Shown piece after piece: positions 36,002 through 46,963 of a DNA stretch of 64,000 nucleotides. The notes beneath the pieces are model-generated. The model had not been told where the DNA came from and did not search any database. It was given only the letters and a program-made list of their open reading frames with translations. This DNA is from [Phialemoniopsis] sp. UDSM-2020 (Eukaryota > Ascomycota > Sordariomycetes > Thyridiales > Thyridiaceae). Each line of letters begins with the position of its first letter. The stretch's first letter is position 1. The translations under genes were made by a program, and so were the position numbers. The stretch is taken from positions 1,550,001 to 1,614,000 of the forward strand of contig JAEILZ010000008.1 of the NCBI GenBank assembly GCA_018873225.1, written 5' to 3'.

Positions 36002-38234
36002 ATGGCCCCATCGCATAGCAATGGCTTTCAGTCCTCGTACCAGCCCAAGAGACGCCGCGACCAAAGATCGCTGCTAATAGACCTGCGAGACAAGGCAGAG
36101 CGCGCCTTCCGTGTGCTCTGGAGCTTTACCCGCGGCCGTGGCCGCAGAATGGCTCTCGCCTTCGCCATGGACGCCCTCACCCAGCTGCGGCGCAACCTCA
36201 CGGCCCGCAGGATCCTGAGCTTCCCACACCTGCTTGTCATTCTGTGGCTGTTTGTCATGCTCTGGGGGGAGCGCTGGGTGTTTCACAGTACAGTCGAGAG
36301 ATGCGACTGGAGCCACTGGGAGAGCTGGGTAAGATTCCGACATGCGCAACTCCCTCCGAATCGCACCGGCAAGCAAGCTAACCAAGTGATGTGTCCTGTG
36401 CGAGCAGCCAAAAGAAGCCGAGCCGCATCATCTCGTCTTCGTCGCCGACCCCCAACTCATCGACCCTCATTCGTATCCTGGCCGCCCGTGGCCGCTTAGC
36501 TCCCTGACCGTGACGATAACGGACAACTACATGAGGAGATCATACAACCAATTGCAGCGGCAACTGCATCCAGATACTGTCTTCTTCCTCGGCGACCTAT
36601 TCGATGGTGGGAGGGAGTGGAAGACGGCGCACGGCGAGTTCCAAGATCCGGCATGGGGACACCGGCCCGGCCATGAACAAAAACATGCCAAGAACTGGAA
36701 GAAGAAGTACGGAGAGGACTTTTGGCTGCGCGAGTATGCGAGATTCGGAGACATATTCTTTGATCCGTGGGCCAAGGCGGGAGCGACCCCTGGGAAGGGA
36801 CAGCGCGGCAGGCGGCTGATAGCGAGTCTGCCCGGAAACCACGACTTGGGTTTTGGCTCCGAGATCCAGCTGCCGGTCCGAGAACGATTCGAAGCATACT
36901 TTGGGGATGGAAATAGGGTGGACGTTATCGGCAACCATACCTTTGTGTCGGTCGATACCGTATCGCTAAGCGCAGACACATCGGAGGATTCTCAGGTGAC
37001 TGATTTGAGGAAGATTTACCAGCCTGCGCAGTGGTTCCTGAACGGAGTAGACTGGAACAAGAAGAAGGCGATCGCCAGGGAACTTCGTTTTCAGAAGGGC
37101 GAGACTGAAGAAGCACCATTCAAGCACCGGATAGAGGATCTGGAGAAGGCCGACTTCAGCGACCTGCCCAATCTCGAGGGCGAGGAGGGACAGGCGGATC
37201 TACCGACTGTTCTCTTGTCACATGTACCTCTATCCAGGCCACCGGGTACGCCCTGCGGGCCGCTGAGGGAACACTGGCCTCCGACGAAACCGCCGAAAGG
37301 TCAGAAGGAGCCGGTCATCCCAGACAACAGGAACGCGATCGTAGTCTCGAAGGGCTACCAATATCAAAACGTTCTCAGCGAAGAGGACTCGAGGAAACTA
37401 GTGGACAAGATTGGCAATGTGGTGCATGCCTTTTCCGGCGACGACCACGACTACTGCGAGATCGTTCACGACCAGGCTCAGGGAAACGTGAAAGAGATCA
37501 CAGTCAAGAGTATTAGCATGGCCATGGGGGTCCCGACACCCGGCTTCCTCATGGTCAGCATGTACAATCCCATCGACGGAAAAGGAAATCCTTTGCCCGG
37601 CGCGCCGAAGCAGACGTTGCAGACACACCTCTGTCTCCTGCCTAACCAGCTCTCCACCTACTCAAAATATGCAGCCCTCATCTTCGTATCTCTGGTACTT
37701 GTCGGCCTCCGCGCCTTCCTGGTCCCGGTTCTCGGCCTGCAGCCTTTTGCCCTCGAGCCACAGTCCGGCCCCCGAGGCGGCAACCTCCTACCAGTCTTCA
37801 GCAAGGCCAAGGTGGAGGACAGTGATGGCCGCGACCACCACTCCTCGAGCGCGTCGAGCTTCTCCTTCGGAGGACCCCAGAATGCCTACGCCTCCACTCA
37901 ATCTCGTGCCTTCTCTAAGGGAGGCAACGGGTACGCAGGAGCGCAGTCGGCCAAGCACCACCATAAGAGTGGCAAGCACGGCTCTGGTAAGGGGGAGAAC
38001 CGCTGGGGCTGGGGTGCCGCCGAGGACAGAGGGCCTAAGATCGAGATCCGATACGACGACGACTACATCTACGACGGAGGCAAGTGGAAGGCCGCGTCGC
38101 GGGTCAGAGGTGGCGGCAGTCGGAACATGCCGAGCTCGACGATACGGGCTGTCGGGCGGGAGTTCTGGACATGCGCGTGGCGCGTGGCGTGGATGGTGGT
38201 CGTTATCTGGGGATGGCTAGCTTACAAGGGGTGA
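36002..38234 (+). CDS. Cdc1/Ted1-type metallophosphoesterase of GPI-anchor remodelling (717 aa)
   Basis: ER/Golgi membrane phosphodiesterase. Yeast Cdc1 and Ted1 and mammalian PGAP5 remove ethanolamine-phosphate from GPI-anchor mannoses. Exons are 36002-36328 and 36408-38234 (79-nt intron, GTAAGA...CGAGCAG). An Arg/Lys-rich cytosolic N-terminus leads to TM1 (about 72-94, LSFPHLLVILWLFVMLWGER). The metal-binding motifs are in order: VADPQL (Asp123), GDLFDGG (Asp172), GNHDLGFG (253-255), LSHVPLSR (His381) and SGDDHDYC (453-459). Hydrophobic segments at about 530-553 (YAALIFVSLVLVGLRAFL) and 695-717 (WTCAWRVAWMVVVIWGW) anchor the C-terminus, separated by a Ser/His/Gly-rich loop. It is longer than yeast Cdc1 or Ted1 (about 470-490 aa), mainly in this loop. 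Which of the two paralogue activities it has cannot be told from sequence alone. Confidence 0.9.
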
Positions 38235-38525
38235 GGCAGAGTTCACCAGAAAGAGTGAGGAGATGCCGAGGGAAGGGCGCGTGTATCATACATATACATA
38301 TATATCTAGAGAGGGTTTCATTATGTTGGAGGCGGTTATAGGGTGCATGGAGAGAGGACCAAGTTGGATTTTCCACAAAGAATGCGGTACAATCGTCGCG
38401 ATATTGGATTATGCGACAAGAAACGTGACCTATCGGGCTTGATAGGATTTCTGGCATCAACAGCGGGCGACTCGCGGTGTAATCTTTTGTACCATAGAGA
38501 GTCATTGCATATAATATCAAAGATG

Positions 38526-39280
38526 CTACTTTTGCTTTTCTGCCGTGCGGCCGCTCCTCATGGCGTCGCCGACCGCAGTGTTGCCCTTCTCCCACGCCAG
38601 TATGACCTTTTGGCTCCGGATGCGCCAGGGGTTCACGCCCTTGGCCTCGAGCTCCGGCAGTCGCTCCATCTCGAACGTGGCTTGGGCCTATCATGTGTTT
38701 GCTCACGGTTAGTTGGGATACAGCTGATGTTGATTGATGGAACCGCCGGGAGAGAAACTCACCCCGTTCTGCATGATGTGACCTCCGCGCGCCCCGTGCA
38801 CGACCATGCTCGCGCCGCCCTGCGACGAAGCGGCGCACGAGGTTGGCCTGGGCTTGCCAGAGCCGGGTTGCGGCAGATCGGCGAGGACGGCCCTTTTGGT
38901 CGGGCATGGATGTCAGTCTGCATTCGGATATGTCCTCTTTAGAAAAGATTCGGGAATTACTTACACATACAGGTGCTGCTTGCCATCAGCGGCGTGCAGC
39001 ATGCCCATGAGCTGCTCGGTCCAGGCGCCGCTGTCGATGTCAAAGGGCTGCCCGCCGAGCACCGAGGTGTAGTCGATGTGAAGGGTGCCCGGGGCGAAGA
39101 CTTCGTTCAACAGACCGGCGGCATCGTGCGTGTCGTAGTACCATGCCTGTGCAAGGTTAGAAAGGGTCTTTAGGCAGATCGGTTTTCTATGATTCAGGGA
39201 CGGCAACGGACCATTTTGGTGATGGTATCACGGATGTTAGCTCTATCGAGCAGGTAAGTCTGGATGTCGTAGGAGGCCAT
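38526..39280 (-). CDS. SnoaL-like small domain protein (180 aa, four exons)
   Basis: An NTF2/SnoaL-fold protein; the fold covers polyketide cyclases, dehydratases and isomerases. Exons are 39280-39212, 39146-38965, 38892-38763 and 38687-38526, and phases close to 180 codons plus TAG. The start MASYDIQTYLLDRANIRDTI is followed by the characteristic AWYYDTHDAAGLLNEVFAP, then a stretch ending with MLHAADGKQHLYV. Exon 3 reads VLADLPQPGSGKPRP and GARGGHIMQNG. Exon 4 reads AQATFEMERLPELEAKGVNP and ends WEKGNTAVGDAMRS. Intron 2 was placed from GTAAGT (after TATGT) to CAAAAG because the nearer CAG leads to a TGA. It diverges from the EasG-family reductase gene across a 934-bp shared promoter, which suggests co-regulation. 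The substrate and reaction are unknown. The convergent gap to the phosphodiesterase gene is only 291 bp. Confidence 0.8.
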
Positions 39281-40214
39281 GATCGGAGGGCAAGAAAGGC
39301 TTCTTAGTGTGGGGATGAATGCTCAATAGTAGACACAAAGATCCGTTGCAAAACTACGAAAGAAGGTTTGAGTATGCTACGGAGGAATCGCGAGAATTAG
39401 CTGCTGTCTTATAACTTCTGTGCAAACCATTCCTCTTTGGTATTGATTACGTCCGAGGCCTACATCATTAAACGCCGGCATGATAATGTGACAGGCGATA
39501 TGACAAAACAAAGAAGTGTCCGATATCCTCGTACGACGCATGGGCTCTTCAATGCCTTAAATCCTGTAAACGCCGTTGAAAGTAAGGTTGCCTTTCTATG
39601 CCAAGCCCTTGACCGGAGGAATCTCGAGTGCAATCACACCGACTTTGACGCATATTTGAAGGGACGAAGTTGGGCTTAAGTCCCGTAATGCCGTGCATTT
39701 CGGACACTTGTGGGTCCTCGGGTGGGAATTGCGCCGGTCAGTTCGGACATCCGATCTCTGCCAATGCGGGACCCATGCCGATTCAACGCCCGGACAACCG
39801 GTCATAATGCCATCTAAAATTCAATTGGGAGCGATGGCCCGGTTCCTTCGGCACAAATTCACCCCCTACAAGCGCGTAAATGTAGATATTTTGTCATCAA
39901 ACACGAAGTCGTCTACGCAAGCTTACAGTGGTAAGGCAGTGTTCAGCCAATGAGCTGCGGGATAGCGCTGTTCTGATTTTCCTGATTCGGACGTGTCGTC
40001 AAGGTTCCGGCTGACGGAGGAACGATCGGCACCATCTACAAATCGGAGCATCGGCTTGGCTTCGAGCTAAGATATATAAGAGGCATGCCCATTTGAAGCA
40101 GGCTGTATTCTTGTTTTCCATAACAGTAGCCAGGCTTTATTCAATTACACCAGAGTGAAACTATCCCAACCTCAAGCTTTCAACCTACATTGCCCCTAAC
40201 AATAGTCATCAACC
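39281..40214. promoter_or_regulatory. Divergent promoter between SnoaL-like and EasG-like genes
   Basis: A 934-bp non-coding interval. The heptamer TCGGACA occurs at 39700-39706 and 39743-39749, and in reverse orientation at 39518-39524; TCGGACG is at 39987-39993. Such CGG-containing half-sites are typical of fungal zinc-cluster regulators, but the factor is unknown. A good TATA box for the + gene lies at 40073-40079 and a weaker TATAAG for the - gene at 39408-39413. Confidence 0.5.
40073..40079 (+). promoter_or_regulatory. TATA box of the EasG-like gene
   Basis: TATATAA (within GATATATAAGAGG) lies 136 bp upstream of the ATG at 40215, which allows a leader of roughly 100 nt. It is one of the few canonical TATA boxes in the window and suits an inducible gene. 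Confidence 0.55.
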
Positions 40215-41206
40215 ATGTCTAGCCCAGCGAAGGTCTTCCTCGTCACCGGTGGTACCGGCAAAGTTGGCAGCCGCGTCGCTAAGCACCTCGTGACCGACGC
40301 CGGCATCCCCGCAGCTCACGTACGGGTCGCTACTCGTAGCCCGGCTACAGCGACCGTACCATACGGCACCGCGACGGCCTTCAACTGGTTCGATGAGACG
40401 ACCTGGACAGCGGCGCTTGCCGGTGGGCCCGCCGTCTACATTATCAGCCCGGAGACAATGGATCCGCTGCCTATAGTGCAGAGGTTCGTCGAGGCGGCGC
40501 GCAAGGAAGGGTCGCGGCGCTTCGTGCTTCAGAGCGGTAGCCCCGTGGAAGAGGGCGGGCCGGCGACGGGGGCTTTGCAAAAGTACCTCCACGAGCTAGG
40601 TGATCAGGGCTTTATCGAGTGGGCTTCGATGAGGCCGACTTGGTTCCAGGGTAAGTTCTATTGGTCCGAGGATGGCACCCGCAGACGCTGACCCGAGTGT
40701 ATAGAGAATATGTCGGAGCAGGAAATCCGGAGAATAGAGCTGAAGGAGAATGGCAAGTTCTACTCTGCAGCGGGCGACGGCAAGATCCCGCTCGTATCGG
40801 TCGAGGACATCGCGGCGGTCGCCGTGGTCGCGCTGACCCGGAAGGAGACGCTCAACAGCGATCCTCTGATTCTGGGTCCCGAGTTGCTTTCCTATGACGA
40901 GGTAGGTGCCCTCACGCCGAAGTAGCTGTGGACTCAATGCGCTAACTTTCTACCTAGATGGCAGCCATACTCACGGAAGTGCTGGGCAAGAAGATCGAGC
41001 ACGTCAAGGTCACCGAGAAAGAGTTGGCTGAGCGATGGACCAAGATCGGTGTGCCTGTCGAATACGCCCAGATCCTTGCTGCGATGGACACGGGGATCAA
41101 GAACGGTGCAGAGGATAGGCAGAGCGATACAGTCGAAAGGCTAACCGGGAAGAAGCCTCGGACGTTTAGGGAGTATGCCATTGCACAGAAGGCGGCTTGG
41201 CTTTGA
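40215..41206 (+). CDS. EasG/festuclavine-synthase-family NAD(P)-dependent reductase (293 aa)
   Basis: An NmrA/SDR-like oxidoreductase of the fungal family that includes ergot-alkaloid EasG and festuclavine synthase (TIGR03649). Exons are 40215-40650, 40705-40901 and 40958-41206. The nucleotide-binding loop VTGGTGKVGSR is at 10-20. Family signatures follow: FNWFDETTW, ISPETMDPLPIVQRFVEAA, VLQSGSPVEEGGPATG, RPTWFQENMSEQ (140-151, created by intron 1 splicing), GDGKIPLVSVEDIAAVAVVAL, LILGPELLSYDE, and the C-terminal block SDTVERLTGKKPRTFREYA. All this fits a complete enzyme. No other ergot-pathway gene (prenyltransferase, EasE, EasC) is in the window, so it need not act on alkaloids; many fungi carry such genes outside ergot clusters. 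The partner on the other side of the promoter is a SnoaL-like gene. Confidence 0.9.
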
Positions 41207-42344
41207 GTGAAAGGATGGGGTCCATACAGAAATCACGATACAAATCTACGATGTGTTACGGAAGAGGAGTGGCTCTTGCTGTCCAGTGCACCGCCGGGGT
41301 CTGCTTACTTGCCACAGGGTTCCGTGTCCGGTCAGCTCCGGCATTGCCCGGTCGTGAGCCCCTGTTCAAAGAGCAGGTAGATGTGGTTCATCACTCAAGA
41401 AAATACTCACCATCAACCCCCTGATTATACGATGCAATTAGCCTCGTCATAATTGATGCAGATCAGATGACTGTCCCAGCATGAAGGTGCCTAGTGTGCG
41501 TAGCCCTTGTCGAAGGATGCGATCGCGATGACGGGTTTAGAGGTGGTTACAAGGCTTATACATTTGGCAGCCCAGGACCTCAATTGGACCGTCAACTTTG
41601 CCAGTCGAATTTTCTCAAAGACGCGGATAGTCTTCGCGATATTGTCTCGACAAGATCACAATGCTTCCGGGGTGGGTTTTGGCAAGTCGAATAGAAGTTG
41701 ATGTCGGAGGAATGAAGTCATTCAACAGTCGGGCTAATATTCACGCCAACGGAGGACGGACCTGGAGATTTTCAAGTACTGTAGCCAGGCGGCGCAGGCG
41801 ACCACAACGTCTGTCGGATCCGGTTGGGGGCCAAAATAGATTCGGCCTAGCCAGGAAATTCAAGATCCATCAGGCGGTTCCAGAACTGGAAGCGAATGCG
41901 ATGCAGCGCTAACAAGCTTTTAAGACAGCTTTTCGGCCGGGAGTCTTACCACCCTTGTGGGCGCCTTTCCCGTGTCGGACTCGGATCTCGGACATGGGTA
42001 TGCTTGAATGACTGGGTAGTCTGGAGTCTCCCTGTCATTGTAGGAGCATCTTATCACTCTCCGTCGGAGTGAGAAATGCTATTGCGTCTTCCTTCTCCTT
42101 GAAATCCACCATGGGGGCCACACGGAGCCTTAAATGAGTTGCACACATATACCCTCGCTTTGCCACATGCTCTCGTCTCGAGTTGATGGGTAATCGTAGT
42201 TGATACCAACAAGGGGAAAAAACGACACTTGTCGAAAAGGTCGTGCCATCTCTGTTCTTGACTGAGCCTGATCTATATCTTTGTACCGGCTCAGCCTTGC
42301 CACAGCCTTGGAAAGGTTCCGGCGCTCTTGAACCAACAACGACA
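41207..42344. other. Intergenic between reductase and MFS transporter genes
   Basis: Non-coding. The frames at 41494-41912 overlap in two registers and have no motif. This is probably the 3' flank of the reductase gene and the promoter of the transporter gene. Confidence 0.5.
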
Positions 42345-44243
42345 ATGTCTGCCGCCGGCGCAAAAAAGCAAGAGACCGGCGACGGCGCGGGCGAGATCAG
42401 CTCCGGCCCGTCGATCCAGCCCGAGGAGACATCGGCGGCCCCGGCACGCGGTCCATCTCCCACGGCCGAATTTGACGCCGGGAAGATCGAGATCGTCAAC
42501 GACAAGCCCGTCTGGAAGCCCACGCGCCAATTCCTGCTGGCGTTTGGCTCCCTCTGCATTGTCGCCCTCGCCATCTCCTTTGATGCCACCAGTCTCTCCG
42601 TCGCTCTGCCCATCATCAGCACCGCGCTCGGTGGCACCGCCCTCGAGGCCTTCTGGTCCGGCACCAGCTTCCTGCTGGCCACCACGGTGCTGCAGCCCAC
42701 GACGGCGGCGCTGAGCCACATCTTTGGCCGCAAACACGTGAGCAGAACCAGTCACAGATACAAAAATAGATGTACATACATCTCACTGACAGACCTCGGG
42801 TCCGAATATATAGTTGATCTACATTACCTCTGTTCTCTTCGCAGTCGGCTCTCTTGTTGCTGGCCTGGCCAAGAACTTCACCGTGATCCTGGTGGGTAGG
42901 ACCCTCCAGGGCGTCGGTGGAGGTAGCCTTCTCGCTCTCATTGAGGTATGTTTTAAGTCACTATGGAAGAACGATCAATACCTTCTAACAGCCTGTGTTC
43001 CTGCGCCAAACAGATCGTCATCACCGATCTAGTACCCCTTGCTTTTCGTCCTACCTGGTTCAGTCTGCTCTCCGCCGTCTGGAGCGTTGGGACTGTCACG
43101 GGTCCTCTCATTGGGGCCGGCTTCGCGCAAAAGGTCACTTGGCGCTGGATCTTTTACATCAACCTGCCCATCATCGGCATAGGCCTCGTCGCCGTCGCCC
43201 TCTTCCTCAAGCAGGCCAAGATTCCGGGCGGCATCATGCAGAAGTTGCGCCGCTTCGACTGGGTCGGCTCCGTGCTCTTCACCGCCGCCTCGACGGGCTT
43301 CCTCTTCGGGCTGACCACCGGCGGCGTCATGTACGAGTGGTCCTCGTGGCGCGTCCTGCTGCCCCTGATCGTGGGCTTCCTCGGCATCGTTGTCTTTGGC
43401 TTCTGGGAGCTGCGCTACGCGACGGAACCCATCATCCACCGCGACATCTTTGTCAACCGCGACATGGTCATCACCTACGTCACCACCGTCATGCACGGTG
43501 CCATCCTCTGGTCCATCCTCTACTTCCTCGTGCTCTACTACCAAGCCGTCAAGTTCTACAGCCCCGTCATCTCCGCCGTCGCCGCCCTGCCCGAGACCCT
43601 GACCGTCGCGCCGGCCGCCATGATGGTCGGCGTCATCGCCGGCATCTACGGGCGGTACCGCTGGGCCATCCACGCGGGCTGGGTCCTCGCCACAGCCGGC
43701 CTGGGCATCCTCATGCTGCTCAAGCCCGAGACCACGATCGCGCAGTGGATCTTCATCAACATCCCCGTCGGCCTCGGCACAGGCATGCTCTTCCCAGCCA
43801 TGACGCTGACGATCCAGGCCGCCTGCGAGCCCGCGCTCAACGCCGAGGCCGCCGCCTTCTTCTCCTTCCTGCGCACGTTTGGCCAGTCCGTCGGCGTGGC
43901 CGTCAGCGGCGTCATCTTCCAGAATGTGTTTAGGCAGAAGCTGCTCGCCATCCCCGCGCTCGCGGCCAAGGCCGACGAGTACTCGCGCGACGCGACCATC
44001 GTCGTGGGCATCGTGCAGCAGATGGCGCCCTCGCCGGAGCGGGACGCGCTGGTGGGCGCCTTTAGCGACGGCCTGCGGATCATCTGGGCCGCGCTACTGG
44101 CCTTCTCGGCGTTCAGTCTCATCATCAGCCTGGGCATCAAGGGTTATTCCTTGGACCAGGAGCACGTCACGCAGCAGGGTCTGGTAGTGGACGAGAATGA
44201 GAAGACGCGGCGAGAGCAGGAGAAGAAAGAAGAGGCCGTGTAA
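42345..44243 (+). CDS. Major facilitator superfamily transporter, 14-TM drug:H+ antiporter type (584 aa)
   Basis: A plasma-membrane exporter of the DHA2 type, which moves small organic compounds out of the cell using the proton gradient. Exons are 42345-42737, 42814-42945 and 43014-44243, all phase 0. The start MSAAGAKKQETGDG is preferred over ATG 42243, whose extra residues look like leader sequence. About 60 hydrophilic residues precede TM1 (QFLLAFGSLCIVALAISFDA). The MFS loop 2-3 signature is HIFGRKH|LIYIT, joined across intron 1. TM4-5 carries VILVGRTLQGVGGGS and TM5 reads SAVWSVGTVTGPLIGA (motif C of DHA2). Further helices continue to LLAFSAFSLIISLGIKGYSL, and the tail is charged (ENEKTRREQEKKEEA). 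Codon use is strongly GC-rich at third positions. Its place next to an esterase gene and two small-enzyme genes suggests export of a secondary metabolite or toxic compound, but the substrate is unknown. Confidence 0.92.
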
Positions 44244-44998
44244 GAGAAAATGGCCGAAGGGAACTGAGTTTTAGACGGCGAGCGACTTGTGACGCTACTG
44301 CTTTGCATCGCATTTACGAGGCGTTCCGTAGGGGGCATTCTGGATAGACTACGTCTTTGGGTATAGACAACTGATGGATAATTGTAATTGCAAAACTCAG
44401 CTCAGATCAGATAATTTCAGGACATCTCAATCACTTGAAACTCTTTGTCAGCAATTCAGATATCTCTTAAATCCTGGCTTAGCAAGTGTCAAATGCCATG
44501 ACCGGAGGTGCATCAGCGGGAGCGGGCCGAGAGGCCGCAGATCCGCGCCGGTGGGCCGGGGCCGGAAGGCTTAGCGCATCGAGGGACTGCCTATTTCTGT
44601 CGTCATAGGGCCAAACTAATGTACAGAATAGCGCCCTTCCAAGACTTACAGTGCATGGGGGTCGTGGCAGTTGTAGAATCATCCATGCAAGGAACAAAAG
44701 CTCTGCTCAGATCGTGGCTATGACGTCAGCGACGACTTTGCTGGGTCTGCGTGTCCCATCATTCGAAACACGTCGGACAAGGGAAAAAGGAGCAGAGCCT
44801 CCGGATCAACACAGCCCAGTCGAACTGTTTCGCTGAAGTGACAAAACAAACGTACGTTAATAGAAAGTTGTTAGGATGTCCCCAACTAGACGTTCATCTT
44901 AAGACCCAAACCTCACCTTCCCCAACGACGACTTTATCAAATGATACCAACTCTGCAATGAACGCGAAACGCGAAAAGCACGACTCAGCACATACATA
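44244..44998. other. Promoter region of the PAF-acetylhydrolase-like gene
   Basis: A 755-bp gap between the MFS stop and the next ATG. Only short frames without motifs occur. Confidence 0.5.
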
Positions 44999-46963
44999 AT
45001 GCCGGCTACCGCTGCCGCTCAGCGGCCCCAATCCGAGACATCTTTGAACCAGGACGGCCCGCAGGCACCGGAGCAGGCGCCGGAATGGAAGCCGCCGACG
45101 CCGCACCGCGCCGCCCGCGAGCGCTTCCTGCACTCACTGCCGTACTACTCGGGGCCATATCCGGTCGGCTACCTGGAGATGGAACTTCCGGCCAGAGAGC
45201 CCCGCACCTTTTCCAACATCAAACGCGATCATCGGCACGCACTGCGGATGGACACGGTCTTGTTCTCTGTATTCTACCCCGCGGACGAGAATAGCTCAGG
45301 TCAGTCCGGCGGAAGCGTAGTCGCCGGAGCAAGGCGGGCGTCTTCATCTCTCCTGTCAGGAGGATCCTCGACACAGAAAGCGAGGAAGAAACAAAGGGCC
45401 AAGGCCAGGTTGAAGGCACACAGGCCCTCGAGCAATCGGGCGCCCTGGCTGCCGCACCCGCGGATACGGACCTGCAAGGGCTACGCCAAGTTCTTCAGCA
45501 TCCCGCACCTGCCCGTCACGGCGTACATTGCGCTGACGTCCATGTTCACCAAGATCCCGGCGACGATGAATGCCAAGATCGCCAAGCGCCCGCCTACGGT
45601 AGATTCATCTTCGGACAGCGACGACGACGCTGATGATGGCGATGGCCAAGGGCTTGGCGGCTTGGGTGACAGCGGGAGCCAAGATGCGACGAGTACCAGA
45701 TTCCCGGTCATCATCTTCAGCCATGGCCTCGGCGGCTCCAGGACGTGCTACAGCTCCATCTGCGGCGAGCTTGCAAGCCTTGGCCACGTGGTGATCGCCA
45801 TGGAGCATCGAGATGGTAGTGGAGCGAGGACGTATGTCAACATGCCGCTGGGCCAAGAGTCGCAAAATATGGATGAGAAGGGTGTCGACGATCTCAATAG
45901 TCCAAAGAGCAAGAAAAAGCAAAAGCGCAAGGGCTACTACGCGGTAGACTACATCTTTCCCAAGGACAATGCGCAGGATACATCTCCTCACAACGACCGG
46001 GGCGTGGACAAGGAACTACGCTCTGCCCAGTTGGAAATGCGGCTGGCAGAGATTGAAGAGGCATTTCATGTGCTTACCATGGTCAACGCTGGACGTGGGG
46101 AGGATGTAGCAGAGCAGAATTTGAGGAGAGCCGGCAACGCTGGCTCCAAATCGCAAGGCCTCGAAGGGCTTATTTGGAGCGACTGGTGCGATAGGCTATG
46201 CCTGACAAACGTCACCGTGATGGGCCATTCGTTCGGGGGTGCAACGACCGTACAAGCATTGAGAAGCGGCGATGATAAATTCCCATGGATCGGACAAGGC
46301 GTAGCGCTCGACTGCTGGGGGCCAGCGACGACCGTTTCACAGGGCTCCATCACAAAGCCAATGCTGTCCATCGGGTCCGAGGCATTCATGCACTGGGAGG
46401 AGAATTTTGATCAGATCTGGAAAATCTGCCAGGGGGCTCGAGACGATAACATACTGTGCTGGATGCTCACGATCCGAGGCTCGACGCACTTGTCGCAGAG
46501 CGACTTTGCGGTTCTCTACCCAAGGTGGCTCTCGCTCTTGTGGAAAACCATTGTTAACCCCAAACGGGCACTGCAACTCACGATCATGTTGATCGTAGAG
46601 TTTCTCGGCCTTGCGTCCATCCCCGAGCCACCTCTGAAACATGGCACTTTCTCTGATGAACAGCTGCTTGAGGCCGCAGAAGTACAGACCGAAGTGCCCA
46701 CGGAACACCGGCCCCCGGACAAATGGATCGCGGCTCGTCTCAAGGTTGATCACGAATTTTCCTTGCGGATGTCCAAATGGCTACGCAAGTACAGAAACAC
46801 TGACACGGAGCTCCCTACCGATCAATCAGGAAAGCCGCTCCTCGGCCTCAAGAATTGGAGCAGGGGAAGCGAGATCTGGATGCATCTGAGCCCTGATCAG
46901 TCCCACGTGGAGTATCTGCGTCAACGCGATGTGTTCAAGGCGGGCTCTAGACGAGATGAATGA
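44999..46963 (+). CDS. PAF-acetylhydrolase-like serine esterase (654 aa)
   Basis: An alpha/beta-hydrolase of the platelet-activating-factor acetylhydrolase family (plasma/isoform II type), expected to cleave short or oxidised sn-2 acyl chains from phospholipids. It is a single exon. The nucleophile is Ser411 in VMGHSFGG, with likely Asp438 in ALDCWGP and His497 in STHLSQSDF. The oxyanion region FPVIIFSHGLGGSRTCYS and the following HVVIAMEHRDGSG are typical. The N-terminus has SLPYYSGPYPVGYLEMELP and DTVLFSVFYPAD. There is no signal peptide. Two insertions make it longer than animal homologues (about 400-440 aa): a basic Ser/Lys-rich insert at about 98-145 and an acidic Ser/Asp insert at about 200-225. 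A C-terminal extension of about 100 residues follows the catalytic His. Fungal members are often this long. It may be cytosolic or peripheral to membranes. Confidence 0.9.
   Translation: MPATAAAQRPQSETSLNQDGPQAPEQAPEWKPPTPHRAARERFLHSLPYYSGPYPVGYLEMELPAREPRTFSNIKRDHRHALRMDTVLFSVFYPADENSSGQSGGSVVAGARRASSSLLSGGSSTQKARKKQRAKARLKAHRPSSNRAPWLPHPRIRTCKGYAKFFSIPHLPVTAYIALTSMFTKIPATMNAKIAKRPPTVDSSSDSDDDADDGDGQGLGGLGDSGSQDATSTRFPVIIFSHGLGGSRTCYSSICGELASLGHVVIAMEHRDGSGARTYVNMPLGQESQNMDEKGVDDLNSPKSKKKQKRKGYYAVDYIFPKDNAQDTSPHNDRGVDKELRSAQLEMRLAEIEEAFHVLTMVNAGRGEDVAEQNLRRAGNAGSKSQGLEGLIWSDWCDRLCLTNVTVMGHSFGGATTVQALRSGDDKFPWIGQGVALDCWGPATTVSQGSITKPMLSIGSEAFMHWEENFDQIWKICQGARDDNILCWMLTIRGSTHLSQSDFAVLYPRWLSLLWKTIVNPKRALQLTIMLIVEFLGLASIPEPPLKHGTFSDEQLLEAAEVQTEVPTEHRPPDKWIAARLKVDHEFSLRMSKWLRKYRNTDTELPTDQSGKPLLGLKNWSRGSEIWMHLSPDQSHVEYLRQRDVFKAGSRRDE

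Noticed and set aside
40215..41206. Reading the EasG-family gene as evidence for an ergot-alkaloid cluster
   Set aside because: No prenyltransferase, EasE/EasC or other ergot gene is nearby; the family is widespread outside such clusters.
42995..43933. Long alternative frames on both strands (312 and 214 codons) within the MFS gene
   Set aside because: Arg/His/Pro-rich or Asp/Glu/Gly-rich shadows of a strongly biased coding region; the MFS frame carries helices and motifs.
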